Shown: positions 32,590 through 44,027 of the stretch, in pieces
Position numbering within the stretch: the stretch's first letter is position 1
Layout of the letters: each line of letters opens with the position of its first letter
Source of the DNA: Trichobilharzia regenti
Lineage: Eukaryota; Platyhelminthes; Trematoda; Strigeidida; Schistosomatidae
Reading direction: 5' to 3'
DNA length: 64,000 bases
Assembly: GCA_944472135.2 (NCBI GenBank)
Contig: OX235267.1
Span: 17,591,452 to 17,655,451 of the forward strand
Translations under genes and position numbers: made by a program
The notes under the pieces: model-generated
Told to the model about the DNA's origin: nothing
Seen by the model: the letters and a program-made list of their open reading frames with translations, nothing else
Database searches by the model: none

Positions 32590-32710
32590 TCACTGAATTC
32601 CAGCCCAAGTGGCTGGATGGTCAATGAGCTCGGTCTTATAACATGAAGGCCCTCGGCTCGATCCCTACTGCATTCATGAGCACAGAGTGCTGAAGGGCCC
32701 TAGAATATGG
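32590..32710 (+). repeat. Decayed Sm-alpha tRNA-like region
   Basis: An AGTGGCTGGATGGTCAATGA stretch corresponds to the A-box part of Sm-alpha (AGTGGCTCAATGGTCTACGA). It is followed by GGCTCGATCC as a B-box equivalent and an AGTGCTGAAGGGCCC remnant of the hammerhead start. Confidence 0.5.
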
Positions 32711-33189
32711 ATAAACATCTATCTAGTGCCCTCTAGTTTGTATTGCCCTCTCTAATGTATGTTGGTCTGTGATGAAAATTTGTCGACTGCAGTTAAATGA
32801 ACTCAATTATATAAGTTAATTGAAAGATGTCCTTGAGAACTTTTTTTAAAATGAAAAATAATTTAGTTATTGTAACTATTGCAACTCTGAGTGTTACTCA
32901 TCTTCCTGATTTCTTTTGTATTTACACATTCATAAACATTCATGTAATTATAACTAAACTGTGAATCAGTAATACGGTCAGAAGAGTCAGCTTTAAAAAT
33001 TAAACATACCTACTGGAACATAATGGGATATCTGATTATTTCAACACTTTGTGTTTTGTTAGTTTGATATTGTGTTTGCATTTATTTATATACTTGATGT
33101 GACGGGTAATCCCTCTTTTGTTTATTAAACTGAATAAAAATTGCTGTTTTAGGAAATGCTCACAGTAAGTTGTTTCTAACTGCATTTGA
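32711..33189. other. Unassigned AT-rich DNA
   Basis: No supported feature. Confidence 0.5.
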
Positions 33190-33396
33190 CATAATATTTT
33201 TATTTCTTTACGCTCCAAGATCAATATAGGGCTTCAAATTAGAGCTTTGAAGTTATACGCCCGACATTCCTCTTTGGCGGGCACAATACAATCTTAGCAT
33301 GGTTTAGGAGTGCATCGGTCGGGGATTGAAACCTGGATGACATTCATGGTGTGCAGGCAATCGACCACTAAACTACTGTAAACATCTGTCCTAGGA
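33190..33396 (-). mobile_element. Diverged tRNA-derived SINE (type A) with RTE-like tail
   Basis: The reverse complement tail, GAAGCCCTATATTGATCTTG near 33210-33235, resembles the RTE 3' end. The head near 33320-33390 keeps a GGTTTCAATCCC B-box-like sequence and a decayed A box. No target-site duplication is clear. Confidence 0.6.
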
Positions 33397-33903
33397 ACTT
33401 TAACTGAAAATAAATCAAACATACACATAGATGTTTACTGTGACATGGAAATGATCTCTTGGTGAGACTCACTGGCTTGGATGCTTCGAAACAAAGGGCC
33501 TTAGGATAGAATCATCCTCTACCTACTAAGACTTCAGCAGCCATATGACACTAGAATCCCGTGTATAATCTTTTAATAAAACATGAACTTCAAAACATGC
33601 AGAGCAGTAGGATATCACTTCGTATAATTCCATTAATCGACATTAACTATATGGCATTGAAATCAGTTCAGAAGTCAGTAAACAAAATTTCAACTCGTTT
33701 TAATTAATTAGCTGCAAGATGGAAGCTGTTAATTTTAAGTGTTTGGACACACATGAAAAGTTATACAAGTTGACAAACTTATAGGTATGAAATAAAATTT
33801 GACCAGACTATTGTAGAAACTGGATATTACGTAAGAGTTATGTATTTTGAATGATCGTAATTGACTGGAAAAAGTTTAGTAGAGGTCAGACTCTCTAACA
33901 AAT
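33397..33903. other. Unassigned AT-rich DNA
   Basis: No supported gene. A CACTGGCTTGGATG stretch near 33469 faintly resembles the Sm-alpha A box, but the match is too weak to call. Confidence 0.4.
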
Positions 33904-34408
33904 TCCTAGTAGTAGTAATAATAATAATAATGATTTACTTTATTCCAAAAACAGTACTTGTGATACAGAATGGAATTTTCAGCATTAATCACAATATTAC
34001 TGCATCTAATTTCCTCAAATTATAAATAAAATTAATCACACAGAAAATTTTTCACATTTACAATAGAGGTAGTGTCAAAAACATGCAGCATATAAAATGG
34101 AAATAGCAATAATAATGATAACAGCTAGGGTAATAATAATAAGAATACAAGTGAAAATTGCCGTTGGCTTGTGCCACACAGTATTGTCAATGTGGTATGG
34201 AAATCCTAACATGTTTAAAAATATTGAATATAGTGTTCTCTTTACATGATATGGTGAGGGGAAGAACAAAGATTACAGCCGTCATGGAGATAAGTTGGTG
34301 TTTGCAATTCTGAGAGTAAAACAGAGAATTAACAGGACCATAAATATAATAGAAGTAATAAAAGTAAAACTTGAAGGTATATAAGGATGGATGGATGGAG
34401 GAAATTGT

Positions 34409-36192
34409 TTATTTACTAGATGAAAAAAGGTTAGTTAATTCTTGCCTGACACTATTTTCATCACATAAAATACATGCCAAGTATGGTATCATAGACTTCT
34501 TATACTTAGACGTGCGAGCATACAGTTTTTTGAAGTTACTCCTTGTTCTACCTGAGGAGATGCAAGGTGAAAGCTGAGGGTAAAGCGGATGCTCCAAGTC
34601 AGACAAAATCCCTTTAGCAAATTTATTGCACGAAGTCAAATGCCTATCGACAACGACGTTAACTATGTGGTCCACTGGGACACCACTCACTCTACTGACA
34701 GTCTTCAGCATTCTACGAATTGTGACATAGTCCTTTTTAAGCAAACCAGGAAAGAATAAGGTGAGCAATTAATAAGAATAGGTAGGATGCAAGAGTTTAC
34801 GAACTGTAGGATGAGGGGTTGAGTCATACCCGAGTGTCTTAACTTCTTAATGTAAAATGTCAAGCGGAATATTTTACTGGAGATTAATAAGACATGGGAA
34901 GACCCGGAGAGATCAGAAGAAAGAATGAGTCCAAGATACTTAATTTCTGATTTGATTCCTATATCATTGTCGTCAATTTTACAGGTGTCATGAAAATCGA
35001 TCACTTCTTTTAACTGTCGTTTACATCTTATAGATAAGATTTTTATTTTGATAAATCGCACAGTGTTTACAGTTATATGAACTGATGACGTTTCGAGCAC
35101 AATTTATTGCTCATAATCATATCAAGGTTTACATCTTAAGCTGAAATCAACAGTTTGACACTTAGAAGGATTCAGTTTAAGACCGTTAGACTCAGACCAT
35201 TTGCTGACTTCCGATAGAAAGCTATTTATTTTAGTAGAATCTAGCTGGGAGTTAACAGCCATTGAAACCGTTAAATCATCAGCATACTTCACAAAGTTTA
35301 TTTCATCAGAGTGAGGCAAGTCGTGCAAAAAGAAAGAAAGAAAGAAAAGGAGAAAGAACGGCACCTTGAGGGACACCAGCTTCAGTAGGCAATGAAGTGG
35401 AGGACTTCCCTTTATATACGTTGTACTGCTTTCTATCTGAGAAATAGGAATGCAACCAGTTAACAGTCCAACATTCTGTCTGACTAGCAGCAAGTTTATT
35501 TAATAAGATGTCCCTAGGGACCGATTCGAAAGCAGATGTATAGTCTAGGAAGGCGCAACGAACAAATTTAGCCCCCTTGTCTAAACTGGAAGCAATATTA
35601 TGATATAAGACGGCAGCTGCATCTAAAGTGCTTCTACTGTGCTTATAGGCAAATTGTTTAGGGTCATTAAAGGATTTAAGCGAAGGTTCAAGACTAAGTA
35701 AAAGTAATTTTTCCATAGTTTTCAAAAAAGGAGACGTAATAGCAATGGGTCTAAATTTGACACATGCTCCAGTAGAAGATTTAGGTATGGGTACAATTTT
35801 AATGTCCTTCCAAACGGCAGGCACAATATTATCGGAAAAAGATTTGTTAAATAGATCAGTAAGAGGGTGACACAATATCAGAACATTAAAAAAAATAATA
35901 CTGGGTACATAATCGGGACCTAAGCTCTGGAAGGGTTTAGAGACTTGAGGCACTTTTGAACATCATTTGTGTTAAAACCTGGAAAGGGGTTATTATTAAC
36001 ACAAGTGATGCTGGGAAGCATGGCATTTGAGGGAGAGTAAATAAAAGATTTGTTAAGAGTACATACATCAAAAGAATATGGAATATTGTTTATCTGCCTA
36101 CCACCAGTGATTTCCTTAAATAGTTTCCACATATTAGAAGGATTTTTGCAGGACATGAATTTCTGGTTATATATTACATTCAACCTCTGCAT
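34409..36192 (-). pseudogene. CR1-type reverse transcriptase, broken
   Basis: Motifs in order on the minus strand are QSLGPDYVPSI, FRPIAITSPFLKTMEKLLL, FAYKHSRSTLDAAAVLYHNI, motif A FLDYTSAFESVPRD, motif B GVPQGAVLSPFL, motif C NFVKYADDLTVSM with an intact YADD, then LKLNPSKCQTVDFS, KYLGLILSSDLSGS and the terminal LSPCISSGRTRSNFK stretch. It parallels the copy at 48912-50477 throughout. At least three frame breaks separate these blocks, so no functional protein is possible. Confidence 0.9.
35031..35126. mobile_element. 96 bp insertion with 12 bp target-site duplication
   Basis: The insert interrupts the CR1 RT frame and is flanked by GTTTACATCTTA at 35019-35030 and 35127-35138. Ignoring the insert and one copy of the duplication, the reading frame matches the intact CR1 copy across the junction, so it is a clean insertion. 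The insert contains CACAGTGTTTACAG, then ACTGATGACGTTTCGAGCAC, then CTCATAATCATATCAA. Relatives are at 10000-10092 and 63380-63464. Confidence 0.85.
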
Positions 36193-36200
36193 TTCTGACT

Positions 36201-37099
36201 TAATTAAGAAGTTAGTTCTCTAGTATGCCTCGAGATGATTGCAGAGTTTTTAAGTAACGTTTCTATAGTACACGAATATTATTTTCAATGAGGGAATAGA
36301 AAGACTAGAGAGTTTCAATCCGTTTTCTAAAAATAAACCTTGAAGTTGAGAAAAGTATGAGATGAAAGCTAAACTGATTCACTTCACCTTCTAACTATTG
36401 ATACTGAATATTGTATACTATGGTGTGACACCTCTCAATGTAAGCAATGCCCTTATCTCGAGTGACTTTCATGTAAACGTAGCAGTGACCGTTTCACTCT
36501 ATTCCATTCTGAGTGAAAAGTTTACCAGAAGCTGAATACCTCAGATATTTGTACGTAATCGTGTCAATGATTTAATGTTTACGCATGACTTGAAGCCAAA
36601 ATAACTTTTTATCATTTCCAATGTAAACTAATTTTAAACGTAGTTTAGGTGTAAAGTACGCCACACGAGTAGCTGATGACTACAAGATATCTATTTTAAT
36701 GGCATATTCATACAATCGACAAACAAGCTATAAATTTCTCCAATGGCTTGATGTTTGAAACATTCAACGAACAGTAGTGTTTCACTGTGTTATCTATATA
36801 ATCTACAAAGCAAAACGACATTTTACAGTATTGTTTGGATTCTGAAGTTCAACCATGTAAAAGAATGACTTCTGAAGACTCTACTGTTTCCATCTACAGA
36901 AGATTACTTTTGATAAACAAGCTTGCCCATCTAATGTATATTCTCTGTTTGACGACTAGAGTCTAAAAAGGAAAAACAAATTTCTGCAGTAGTGTTATCA
37001 AAACATTTGTAGACACATTACAGGCAATAAAAGCCCATTTTGTGTATTATTCTATGTGACTATGTACTTCTTATTTAATGCTTATTAAGTATTTTATGG
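36201..37099. other. Unassigned AT-rich DNA
   Basis: No supported feature beyond the truncated 5' end of the CR1 copy. Confidence 0.5.
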
Positions 37100-37345
37100 T
37101 TCATCTTTGAGTCGGTCGTTTAAGGACTGAATGCCTGCCAACCATGCAGATGGTTCGGATTCCATTCCTGGCTGATTTATTCGTTTATTTGGTAGTAGGT
37201 CTGGTAAAGACGGAATGTTAGGCATGGCTTTAGAAACGCTAACCCATCCCCAACCCCTAAATTCGCAATAAACACACCACTGCTATTAGAACTTCACGCT
37301 TGCGGCCCTATATTCCACTTGGAACTCGAAGAAATGAAGCTATAC
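37100..37345 (+). mobile_element. Diverged tRNA-derived SINE (type A)
   Basis: The head keeps CCAACCATGCAGATGGTTCG (the internal palindrome of these SINEs) and a decayed A box. The body contains GGCATGGCTTTAGAAACGCT. The tail, GCGGCCCTATATTCCACTTG followed by GGAAC, matches the RTE-like 3' end of the intact SINE at 30795. Confidence 0.65.
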
Positions 37346-38409
37346 CGTTTAGTTTTGCAAATGAAACAAAGCAGTATTGCTATATAAACTTATTTTTTCT
37401 AAAATACTACACTTTTCTTCACAAGGCTGTTTGTATTTCCCTCCCCTCACCACACACCTACACACAGGTTTGGCAGTATCGTACCGTTGTTGTCATTTTG
37501 TTATTGCTAATAGTGATTAGTACAAGAGGCTTGTGAATCGATTGGATAGGCAGTTAGTTAGCGTAAACTATCAAGTATACTAATGGTCTTATCAATAAAT
37601 GGACACTATATATTTTGATATTTAGCACATTAATCTTCGGTGTTCTCCTGCAGCTTCAATACTTTTTCCTAAGAGACGTACGTTGACAGCACTTTCTTTT
37701 GTTTGTACACCAAATTATTAAAATTAAATTCTATATGTCGACATGTTTTGACAAAATGTTTATTTGATACTAAATGTAGTTTATTTTTGTGGGTTTTTTG
37801 AGTTTGATTTGGAACTTAAGTTGTCAACTTTCGAAGTTTTAATGCTGGTAGTGTTTTTCTACAGAGTTTGCTTGCTTGTTTCATGCCAGGCCCTCTTTCT
37901 TCACCAGGTTTCCCACCGGCTAGTGAACTAGAGGAGGTTTTAAAGTTCCTCTGCTAGGAATTACACCTGTACATCTCGCATCATTGGCGGTCAGTATAAC
38001 ACTGAACCAATGCTGTACAAAGTTACTTGTATTCACGCATATTGCGGACCTCAGAAAATATAAGAAGTTGCTTACCTGACATGTTGTATGGTGTATTCGT
38101 TTGACATATTTCAAAAAGTTTTATCACACTTTTGTCAGTTTTATTAATCTCGAATACATCAGACACATAAAAGCTGAGCATTAAATTTGTATAAGTTGAG
38201 GTGTTAATTCAGGGATCAAAATGGAAATGATTAGATAAAACGGAAAATATTATTATGTAAATAAACCTTGAACTAAAAACTGATCTACCAAAAAGGATAG
38301 GCCAACGGAATAACGAATAATTTTGGACAACAACAGGACGGTTGAAACCTTATGATATCTACGGCTTTAACAAATTTAACCATATATGCCTTAAACATAT
38401 ATATATATT
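37346..38409. other. Unassigned DNA with a SINE-like fragment
   Basis: The stretch 37880-37990 (GCCCTCTTTCTTCACCAGG and then GCATCATTGGCGGT) resembles 57860-57950, which carries the SINE body and an alternative head. Otherwise no feature. Confidence 0.4.
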
Positions 38410-38752
38410 TTCAAGTATTGGTTTGTTGTAGGGATTTTGTTTGATTGCATGGAGGATTTAATCATGAGCTGACATCAGTTAGAGAACCACTGGAAAACCT
38501 GGGAGTACTGGACAGCCGTTTCGTCCTAGTTTGGGACTCCTCAGCAGTACGCACCCACCGGGATTCGAACCCAGGACCTTCTGGTTACAAGGCGAGCTCG
38601 TAGACCATTGAGCCACTGGGGCCCGATCCAATGGTCCTTGAATTCTAACTTCTGCCAGTTCACGACATAGCGCGACCACTTCGCAATGTCTTCTTCGATG
38701 AGTTACTGCCTCATCTTCGACCTGCTGTACCCTACTGGTCACGGCTTCCCAC
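38410..38752 (-). mobile_element. Sm-alpha repeat, minus-strand member of a head-to-head pair
   Basis: It runs from the 5' GGGAAGCCGTGACCAGTAGG block (38752) through the tRNA-like region (about 38548-38620, B box GGTTCGAATCC) and the hammerhead (38505-38550) to a 3' end ATCCCTACAACAAACCAATA near 38412-38432. Its inner 170 bp is nearly identical, in inverted orientation, to the copy at 38753-38935. Confidence 0.9.
38505..38550 (-). ncRNA. Hammerhead ribozyme (Sm-alpha), type I
   Basis: Stem I GTACTG/CAGTAC pairs perfectly over 6 bp. The core is CTGAGGA, stem II is GTCC with GGAC, then GAAA. A one- to two-pair stem III with a GGCT loop is followed by the cleavage triplet GTC. The only core deviation is at position 7 (U to G), the position of the hammerhead core that tolerates change. 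It could be active in RNA from this strand. Confidence 0.85.
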
Positions 38753-38930
38753 ACGGGCCCCAGTGGCTCAATGGTCTACGAGCTCGCCTTGTAACCAAAG
38801 GTCCTGGGTTCGAATCCCGGTGGGTGCGTACTGCTGAGGAGTCCCAAACTAGGACGAAACGGCTGTCCAGTACTCCCAGGTTTTCCAGTGGTTCTCTAAC
38901 TGATGTCAGCTCATGATTAAATCCTCCATG

Positions 38931-38935
<5 letters not shown>
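38753..38935 (+). mobile_element. Sm-alpha repeat, plus-strand member of a head-to-head pair
   Basis: This copy lacks the upstream block and starts at the tRNA-like region (GGGCCCCAGTGGCTCAATGG, from 38755). It continues through the B box GGTTCGAATCC and the hammerhead (38828-38873) to AATCCTCCATGCA, where it runs into a TA microsatellite at 38933-38974. Confidence 0.9.
38828..38873 (+). ncRNA. Hammerhead ribozyme (Sm-alpha), type I
   Basis: Identical to the mirror copy at 38505-38550. Stem I is 38828-38833 with 38868-38873, the core CTGAGGA is 38834-38840, GAAA is 38856-38859, and the cleavage triplet GTC is 38865-38867. RNA spanning both copies would pair them with each other, which would compete with the ribozyme fold. 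Confidence 0.85.

Positions 38936-38974
<39 letters not shown>
38933..38974. repeat. TA microsatellite
   Basis: About 42 bp of uninterrupted TA repeats directly after the Sm-alpha 3' block, where the other copies continue with an AATCAAACAAAATCCCTAC-like sequence. Confidence 0.95.
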
Positions 38975-38976
<2 letters not shown>

Positions 38977-39641
38977 ATTTAAGTGCATTCCTAGAATTAA
39001 CTTTAAGTCATATTTCATTGATGTGCCTTGCCATAGATGACAATGGAGATCTAATTTCATGATGAATGGCAGCCACTTAAGAAAATGCGATGTATCCCTA
39101 GCTTGTCATTTCATAAATATGAAATCGTCTCAAAATAAAATATTTAGAGCCATTTTTGAAATACTTCTGTTTAGACAGATTTAAGTTTATTTCAGAAATA
39201 AGCCAAGGCATTAGAGCTGGTAGGTCATCATAAGGAAAAATCCCATGTAGTCTTTCAAACATTCATGCAACCGAGTAGGATAAAAAAAATAGTTCAGTTT
39301 ACTCATAAGCATGCAAATAATAATACTTATAGATAATACAAGTAGTATGGTAAGTGGTGTAAAAAAGATTCTTTACACTCCATAGAGTTGAAATACGTTT
39401 TGTCTACTTTTCATATTTAGTACCTGAATCAGTCTTGTATATTTTCATTTATAGATGTATTCAGGCCTAATGCAACTGCGTGAGTACTTTCATCTACGGC
39501 AACTTAATAATTTTCAAAAAAGCATAAAACTATTCATATGCATCAAAGAATATGCCTAATTGTTGGAATAACATATAATAAGTTTTGAAATTTCATTTTA
39601 TTCATTATTCACACCGTTGCAATAAAAGATTTTCATATTCT
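38975..39641. other. Unassigned AT-rich DNA
   Basis: No supported feature. Confidence 0.5.
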
Positions 39642-40960
39642 GCAATGAATGAAAAATCAAAATGATATTGTTTTTACTGCTGTTTCACCATTTAATGCTA
39701 ACAGATATATCAATGTGGTATTATTAAACCAGAATTTACAAAATCTTAGCTTGTATACAACAAAACCTAATCACCGTTCCTAAGCATGGGGTCATTTTGC
39801 GTTGTCAAGTTGACTAACTGGTGAAGATAGCAAAGCCAAGTGTAGATAGTTGGATTTTGTTAAGCGTACAAAACTATAAAAACAGTGTGTGCTTACATGA
39901 TGAAATTGCCTATGACAATCGTGTTGACTTTGTCATTCCATGGGATGGAGAGGTGAGCTATTGTAACCAGGTCAAATTCTCTTTTACTCCATCATTCACA
40001 TTCAATTCAAATAATTTGAATTCCATTTGCTATGAAAGGTCCTCTGTGACTTCTGAAATTTTTATGGATTATTCCAATATTGTCAAAATTAATTTTGTGG
40101 CCTGATTCTATTGCGTGTAGACGAACTATGGCTGATGATTTTTCAAGCTTTTTAGTTCAGCTGGATTTCTCGGTGGTCGAACAGATGCTCTACACTGTTC
40201 ATTTCTTCCAAATACCTTGATTTCTCGCGATGTTTGCTCGATGTATATCGCATCGCACTCTAAGCATTTTATTTTACAAATACAATTAGGTAAGCTTTAG
40301 GGATTTGATCTTTTCCTTAGACAAGCTTGCTTCGCAGAGTGTCTGATGTTTTGAAGAAAACTCTGATGTCGGGCTTATTGAGTACTCTTCTGATACCTTT
40401 GCGCTGATGGGGTGTGCTCGAGTAAGTTTTCTTCCTGAATATAGATAAATTAAAATTTCCGTTTTCCCTCCTCTTAAATAGAGAGGTAAGCTAGAAATGG
40501 TAGTGCACCGACATCTGGTTCTCCTTCTGAAGTAGACTGGATTCCAGGAGGAAGATTGTTTAGTTTCTCCAAGAATGAACTGTGTATATCTCGTTTTAGC
40601 ATCACGAAAGTATCACTTACATATCTTGATCATATTTTAGGAGTGAGTTTGCTCTGAAAAATGTTATCTTCGAATCTATTCATGAAAAGATCAACGACTA
40701 TTTGGGAGACTGGTAAACTCAAAGAAATTTTACACACTTATCAAAATCCAACAATCTACACTTGGCTTTGCTATCTTCACCAGTTAGTCAACTTGACAAC
40801 GCAAAATAACCCCATGATTAGGAACGGTGATTAGGTTTTGTTGTATACAAGCTAAGATTTTGTAAATTCTGGTTTAATAATACCACATTGATATAGCTGT
40901 TAGCATTAAATGGTGAAACAGCAGTAAAAACAATATCATTTTGATTTTTCATTCATTGGG
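39642..40960 (-). mobile_element. PLE relic bounded by ~225 bp inverted repeats
   Basis: The left repeat 39642-39865 and right repeat 40731-40960 are near-perfect reverse complements. The interior, on the minus strand, has PLE landmarks: SLPVSQIVVDLFM, then SRYVSDTFVM (the catalytic block, degraded from RYVDDTF) and an HTPSAQRYQ-like remnant. Next comes CICKIKCLECDAIYIEQTSR, a GIY-YIG domain with its Cys residues. PLEs often carry terminal repeats in inverted orientation. Stops occur throughout, so it is inactive. Confidence 0.8.
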
Positions 40961-42074
40961 AAATACAAAAAACTTTTATTATAATGAACAGCGTATACTT
41001 AATGCCCACAATTTTTCAAATCACTAAAAGTGATCTTGGTTCGGACACATGTAAATTGTTCACAGAGATCCATAAAAATGTCAAACTGTGTCATTTGTTC
41101 ATTTTGTTAATTTTCAGGCCAGTACACCTTATCTCTTACCTTTAGATTATACTACAGGCTCTGTCAATTGCAAACTTATTTCTTCCGAAATGATATTCAT
41201 ATGGAGGTTTTACCAAATCGCCACTGGTCACCTCTTAAAGTTATAAAATTATAAGAAAAATATTCATGTTTTCAGGCAAATGACACAAGATGTTCTGCGT
41301 CAACTCAGCAAACAGTTAAAACTATATGTAAGAACCAAAACCAACGTCTTGTGGTTCAGAATCAGGGAACCAATCTCAGTATTCTACTTTACAACTGGCC
41401 AAAACTGCCTTGAGTTTTGTGTCATATAAAAATGTGCCGATGATAACAAAAAGACGTGTTTTTTGGATAAAATTTGTGGTAATGTTCAACAATTAACTAT
41501 AGAAAAACGCAAATTATCCCGATAATTCCGCTGGGCATCCATACAACACACTAGTTTCTGATACAACAAAATTAGTTATCTAGAAATCAACCATAAGAAG
41601 TACCTGAGGATCAAAACACTAGCAGCAAGAATCACGCACCAAATAGTTCCTGCAGACAGTCCAATGTCAGAATGATCTCGACTTCCCTCAAACAAAAACA
41701 CATCATAAAACAACACATTATCAATGAAACGCACGACCATAAAGAGGAGCATTGAAATTATAGATTAAACATGGATATAGACAAATGATAAACATCAAGT
41801 AAACATATCATATGCAAATGTCAGGACAATGATATACAGTCTAGGAGAAAAGGGTTTGTTAGTTACAAAGTTAGTTGAAATACCTGAACAAGTATAAATA
41901 TTGTATAGCCATATAAATGGCTAAGTAATACAAAAATCTTTCCTCCTCTGACGATGAAAAATCTGTGTTCGGTTGTAAATTTTAATTCCTTTTCATTTAT
42001 TTATTTATTAGGCCACTATGTGATCGGTTAATGTAAGTAAAACAATCACAAGTGATAATATTGATCACGAAATG
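40961..42074. other. Unassigned AT-rich DNA
   Basis: No supported feature. Confidence 0.5.
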
Positions 42075-42450
42075 ACTCCAGTGACAGAATCATTGATAAC
42101 CAAGCAGTACTGGACAACTGCTTTATCCTAGATTTGGGCTCTTCAGAAATGCAACCTCATGACCCGATCAAGAATGAGACCCAGGAGATTCAGTTGGGAG
42201 GTAGTTAGAACTGATTGGTCACTAGATTCTTTCACTGGTGGTTAAATGATTAAAGAACTCGCCCTTTGAGAAGAAGGTTCTTGATTTGACCCCTAGTGAT
42301 GTCTTGAATGGATACTGATGAAGAGTCGCAATAGAGTACAAAATAGTTTTTCAGCACACCATATTTTTCAGTGAGTCTGTTACTAATTTCATTTCCGCAT
42401 CAAAACTTGAAATTAATCAAATCCCTGTAACCGAACACCTGAAAATCACA
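42075..42450. mobile_element. Two decayed Sm-alpha fragments in opposite orientation
   Basis: 42075-42175 on the minus strand keeps CAGTACTGGACAACTGCTTT, a hammerhead remnant. 42225-42450 on the plus strand keeps a TTTGAGAAGAAGGTTCTTGA tRNA-like stretch and CTGATGAAGAGTCGCAATAG, a hammerhead-core remnant. The convergence of two halves resembles the inverted arrangements at 21398 and 38410. Confidence 0.5.
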
Positions 42451-43780
42451 AGTAGTTTAGAACATGCATTAACAATTAATTCCAAAGGTTTTTTTATTCA
42501 ATGAAATTATTGAGTGACGACAGACTAGCCTTAAGAATACATTCTGGCTCTTGGGCACATATATATGTTTTGACAACACTTCTCTTCCCAAAAGGAAAAG
42601 TCGAAAATTAACGACGTAATTGTCGTCCCAGTTAAATTTGTCTAGCTCCAGTGTGACAGTGAAACTCGGTAGTATTTAGTAGCAGAATTATCGGTTGGCG
42701 AGTTGGTATGCAGATGTGAAATATTCTGATACCCTCCCTTTGCGATGTTTGCAGTACTGTGCGTTATGCACTCTCTGTTCCACAAGCCAAAACATTGCTT
42801 TCAGTCATAATTTGAATTTTTACTTAACAAATAATACTTGTCGTAAATATGTTTCAGTGATATTCAACTTGTTGATATTTTTGTATATTTTTAAAAATAT
42901 TAGGCAAATATTTATTCACTGTACAACAAGTTTCGACAATTGGATGAAATTGCTACTCTGAATATATTTATAAACATTTACTACATCATTTTATTTGTGT
43001 ATGAAGATGAATGAAAATGTAATTTCAATATATTTCTAAATATAATATTTAAAATGAGTATTTTAGAGATTTTCAAAACCACTCGGCAAGATGACAATAG
43101 AGATCTTCAGTATACATGTGTACATGTCCTCTATTGGAATAATACACGACAAAACTGACACTTACATTAACAGAACACTTACAAATGTTACATAATTTCA
43201 GTTGACAGAAAACTTCAAACTTAATAACCACTGGTCAGAAATTACACTTAGGTAGTGCTTATACTCAGAAAGTTCAAACTTTAAGAAAAGTAAATGATTG
43301 GGTACAACACCAAAAAGATCAATAAGATAATAAGTAATTAACACACTGAATAACAATTTGGTGAGTTCAACTCAAATCACACAAAAAAAACAACACGACG
43401 AGGCGGCCTGCTTAAATCATTGGGCTACCGAAATTACTTTCCTCCAAAATGCTTAATTTCATCTGGATTTATCATTGTTTCAATCGTCCAGTTATATCAA
43501 TGACCTATACATAAACTTGCCCGATGATATAACTTGCTTCCAAGTAAACGCTGTACAATTCTTCAACGAAATGAAGATATACTTCAGATTATTAATTTAC
43601 ATGTGAATCCTGTGTGAAGAAAAAAGTACTTTGGAGCTGAATACGCTGAAAATGTTTTTACCGTATATTCGCATACTGTCTTAAATAAAGCTCTACCATT
43701 AGCATTATTATTAAAAGCATAAAGATGAGAGGTAAGAGGGAAAGATTAGAAGATCAAATGAAAGGCAAACTGAAGACAAT
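42451..43780. other. Unassigned AT-rich DNA
   Basis: No supported gene. The open frame at 42695-42961 has no motif. Confidence 0.45.
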
Positions 43781-44027
43781 TAGTTACCAGAACAAGAAGA
43801 GTGTGGTAAATGCTTCTTTCTAAACAAGTAAATTGGGTTCCAGGTCTTCGGTGGCGTTCACTTCAACAGACTTGAGGAGAATCACACCATTTTGTTTCAT
43901 TTGATAATTTTAAATGATTCCACCATATTCACTTCCTGACCGTGTTAACGACATACCTGGAAATGGCACTATTTTAAACGTTTTTCCCCTTGAGATGTGT
44001 GCTTTTTGGTGTAATCTTAGGTTTAAC
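43781..44027 (-). pseudogene. Decayed PLE connector fragment
   Basis: It resembles 55040-55400 over the block around 43845-44010 (TTTTAAATGATTCCACCATA and CCTGGAAATGGCACTATTTT in plus-strand letters). That relative encodes a PLE-type connector on the minus strand. Confidence 0.5.

Larger units (their letters stand above)
33905..36200 (-). mobile_element. CR1-type non-LTR retrotransposon copy, frameshifted
   Basis: This ~2.3 kb minus-strand copy has its 3' end at 33905-33990 (GGAATTTTCAGC complement and a TAATAA triplet tail), matching the 3' end of the plus-strand copy at 51270. The coding part is split over 35920-36192, 35306-35953, 35122-35493, 34705-35100 and 34409-34768. A TTTC-unit expansion near 35335-35355 causes one frameshift. 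A 96 bp insertion at 35031-35126 causes another break. The 5' end is truncated before the RT N terminus. Confidence 0.9.

Noticed and set aside
38479..38933. Several 64-91 residue frames
   Set aside because: They are translations of Sm-alpha tRNA-like and ribozyme sequence; similar spurious frames occur at 52025 and 63610.
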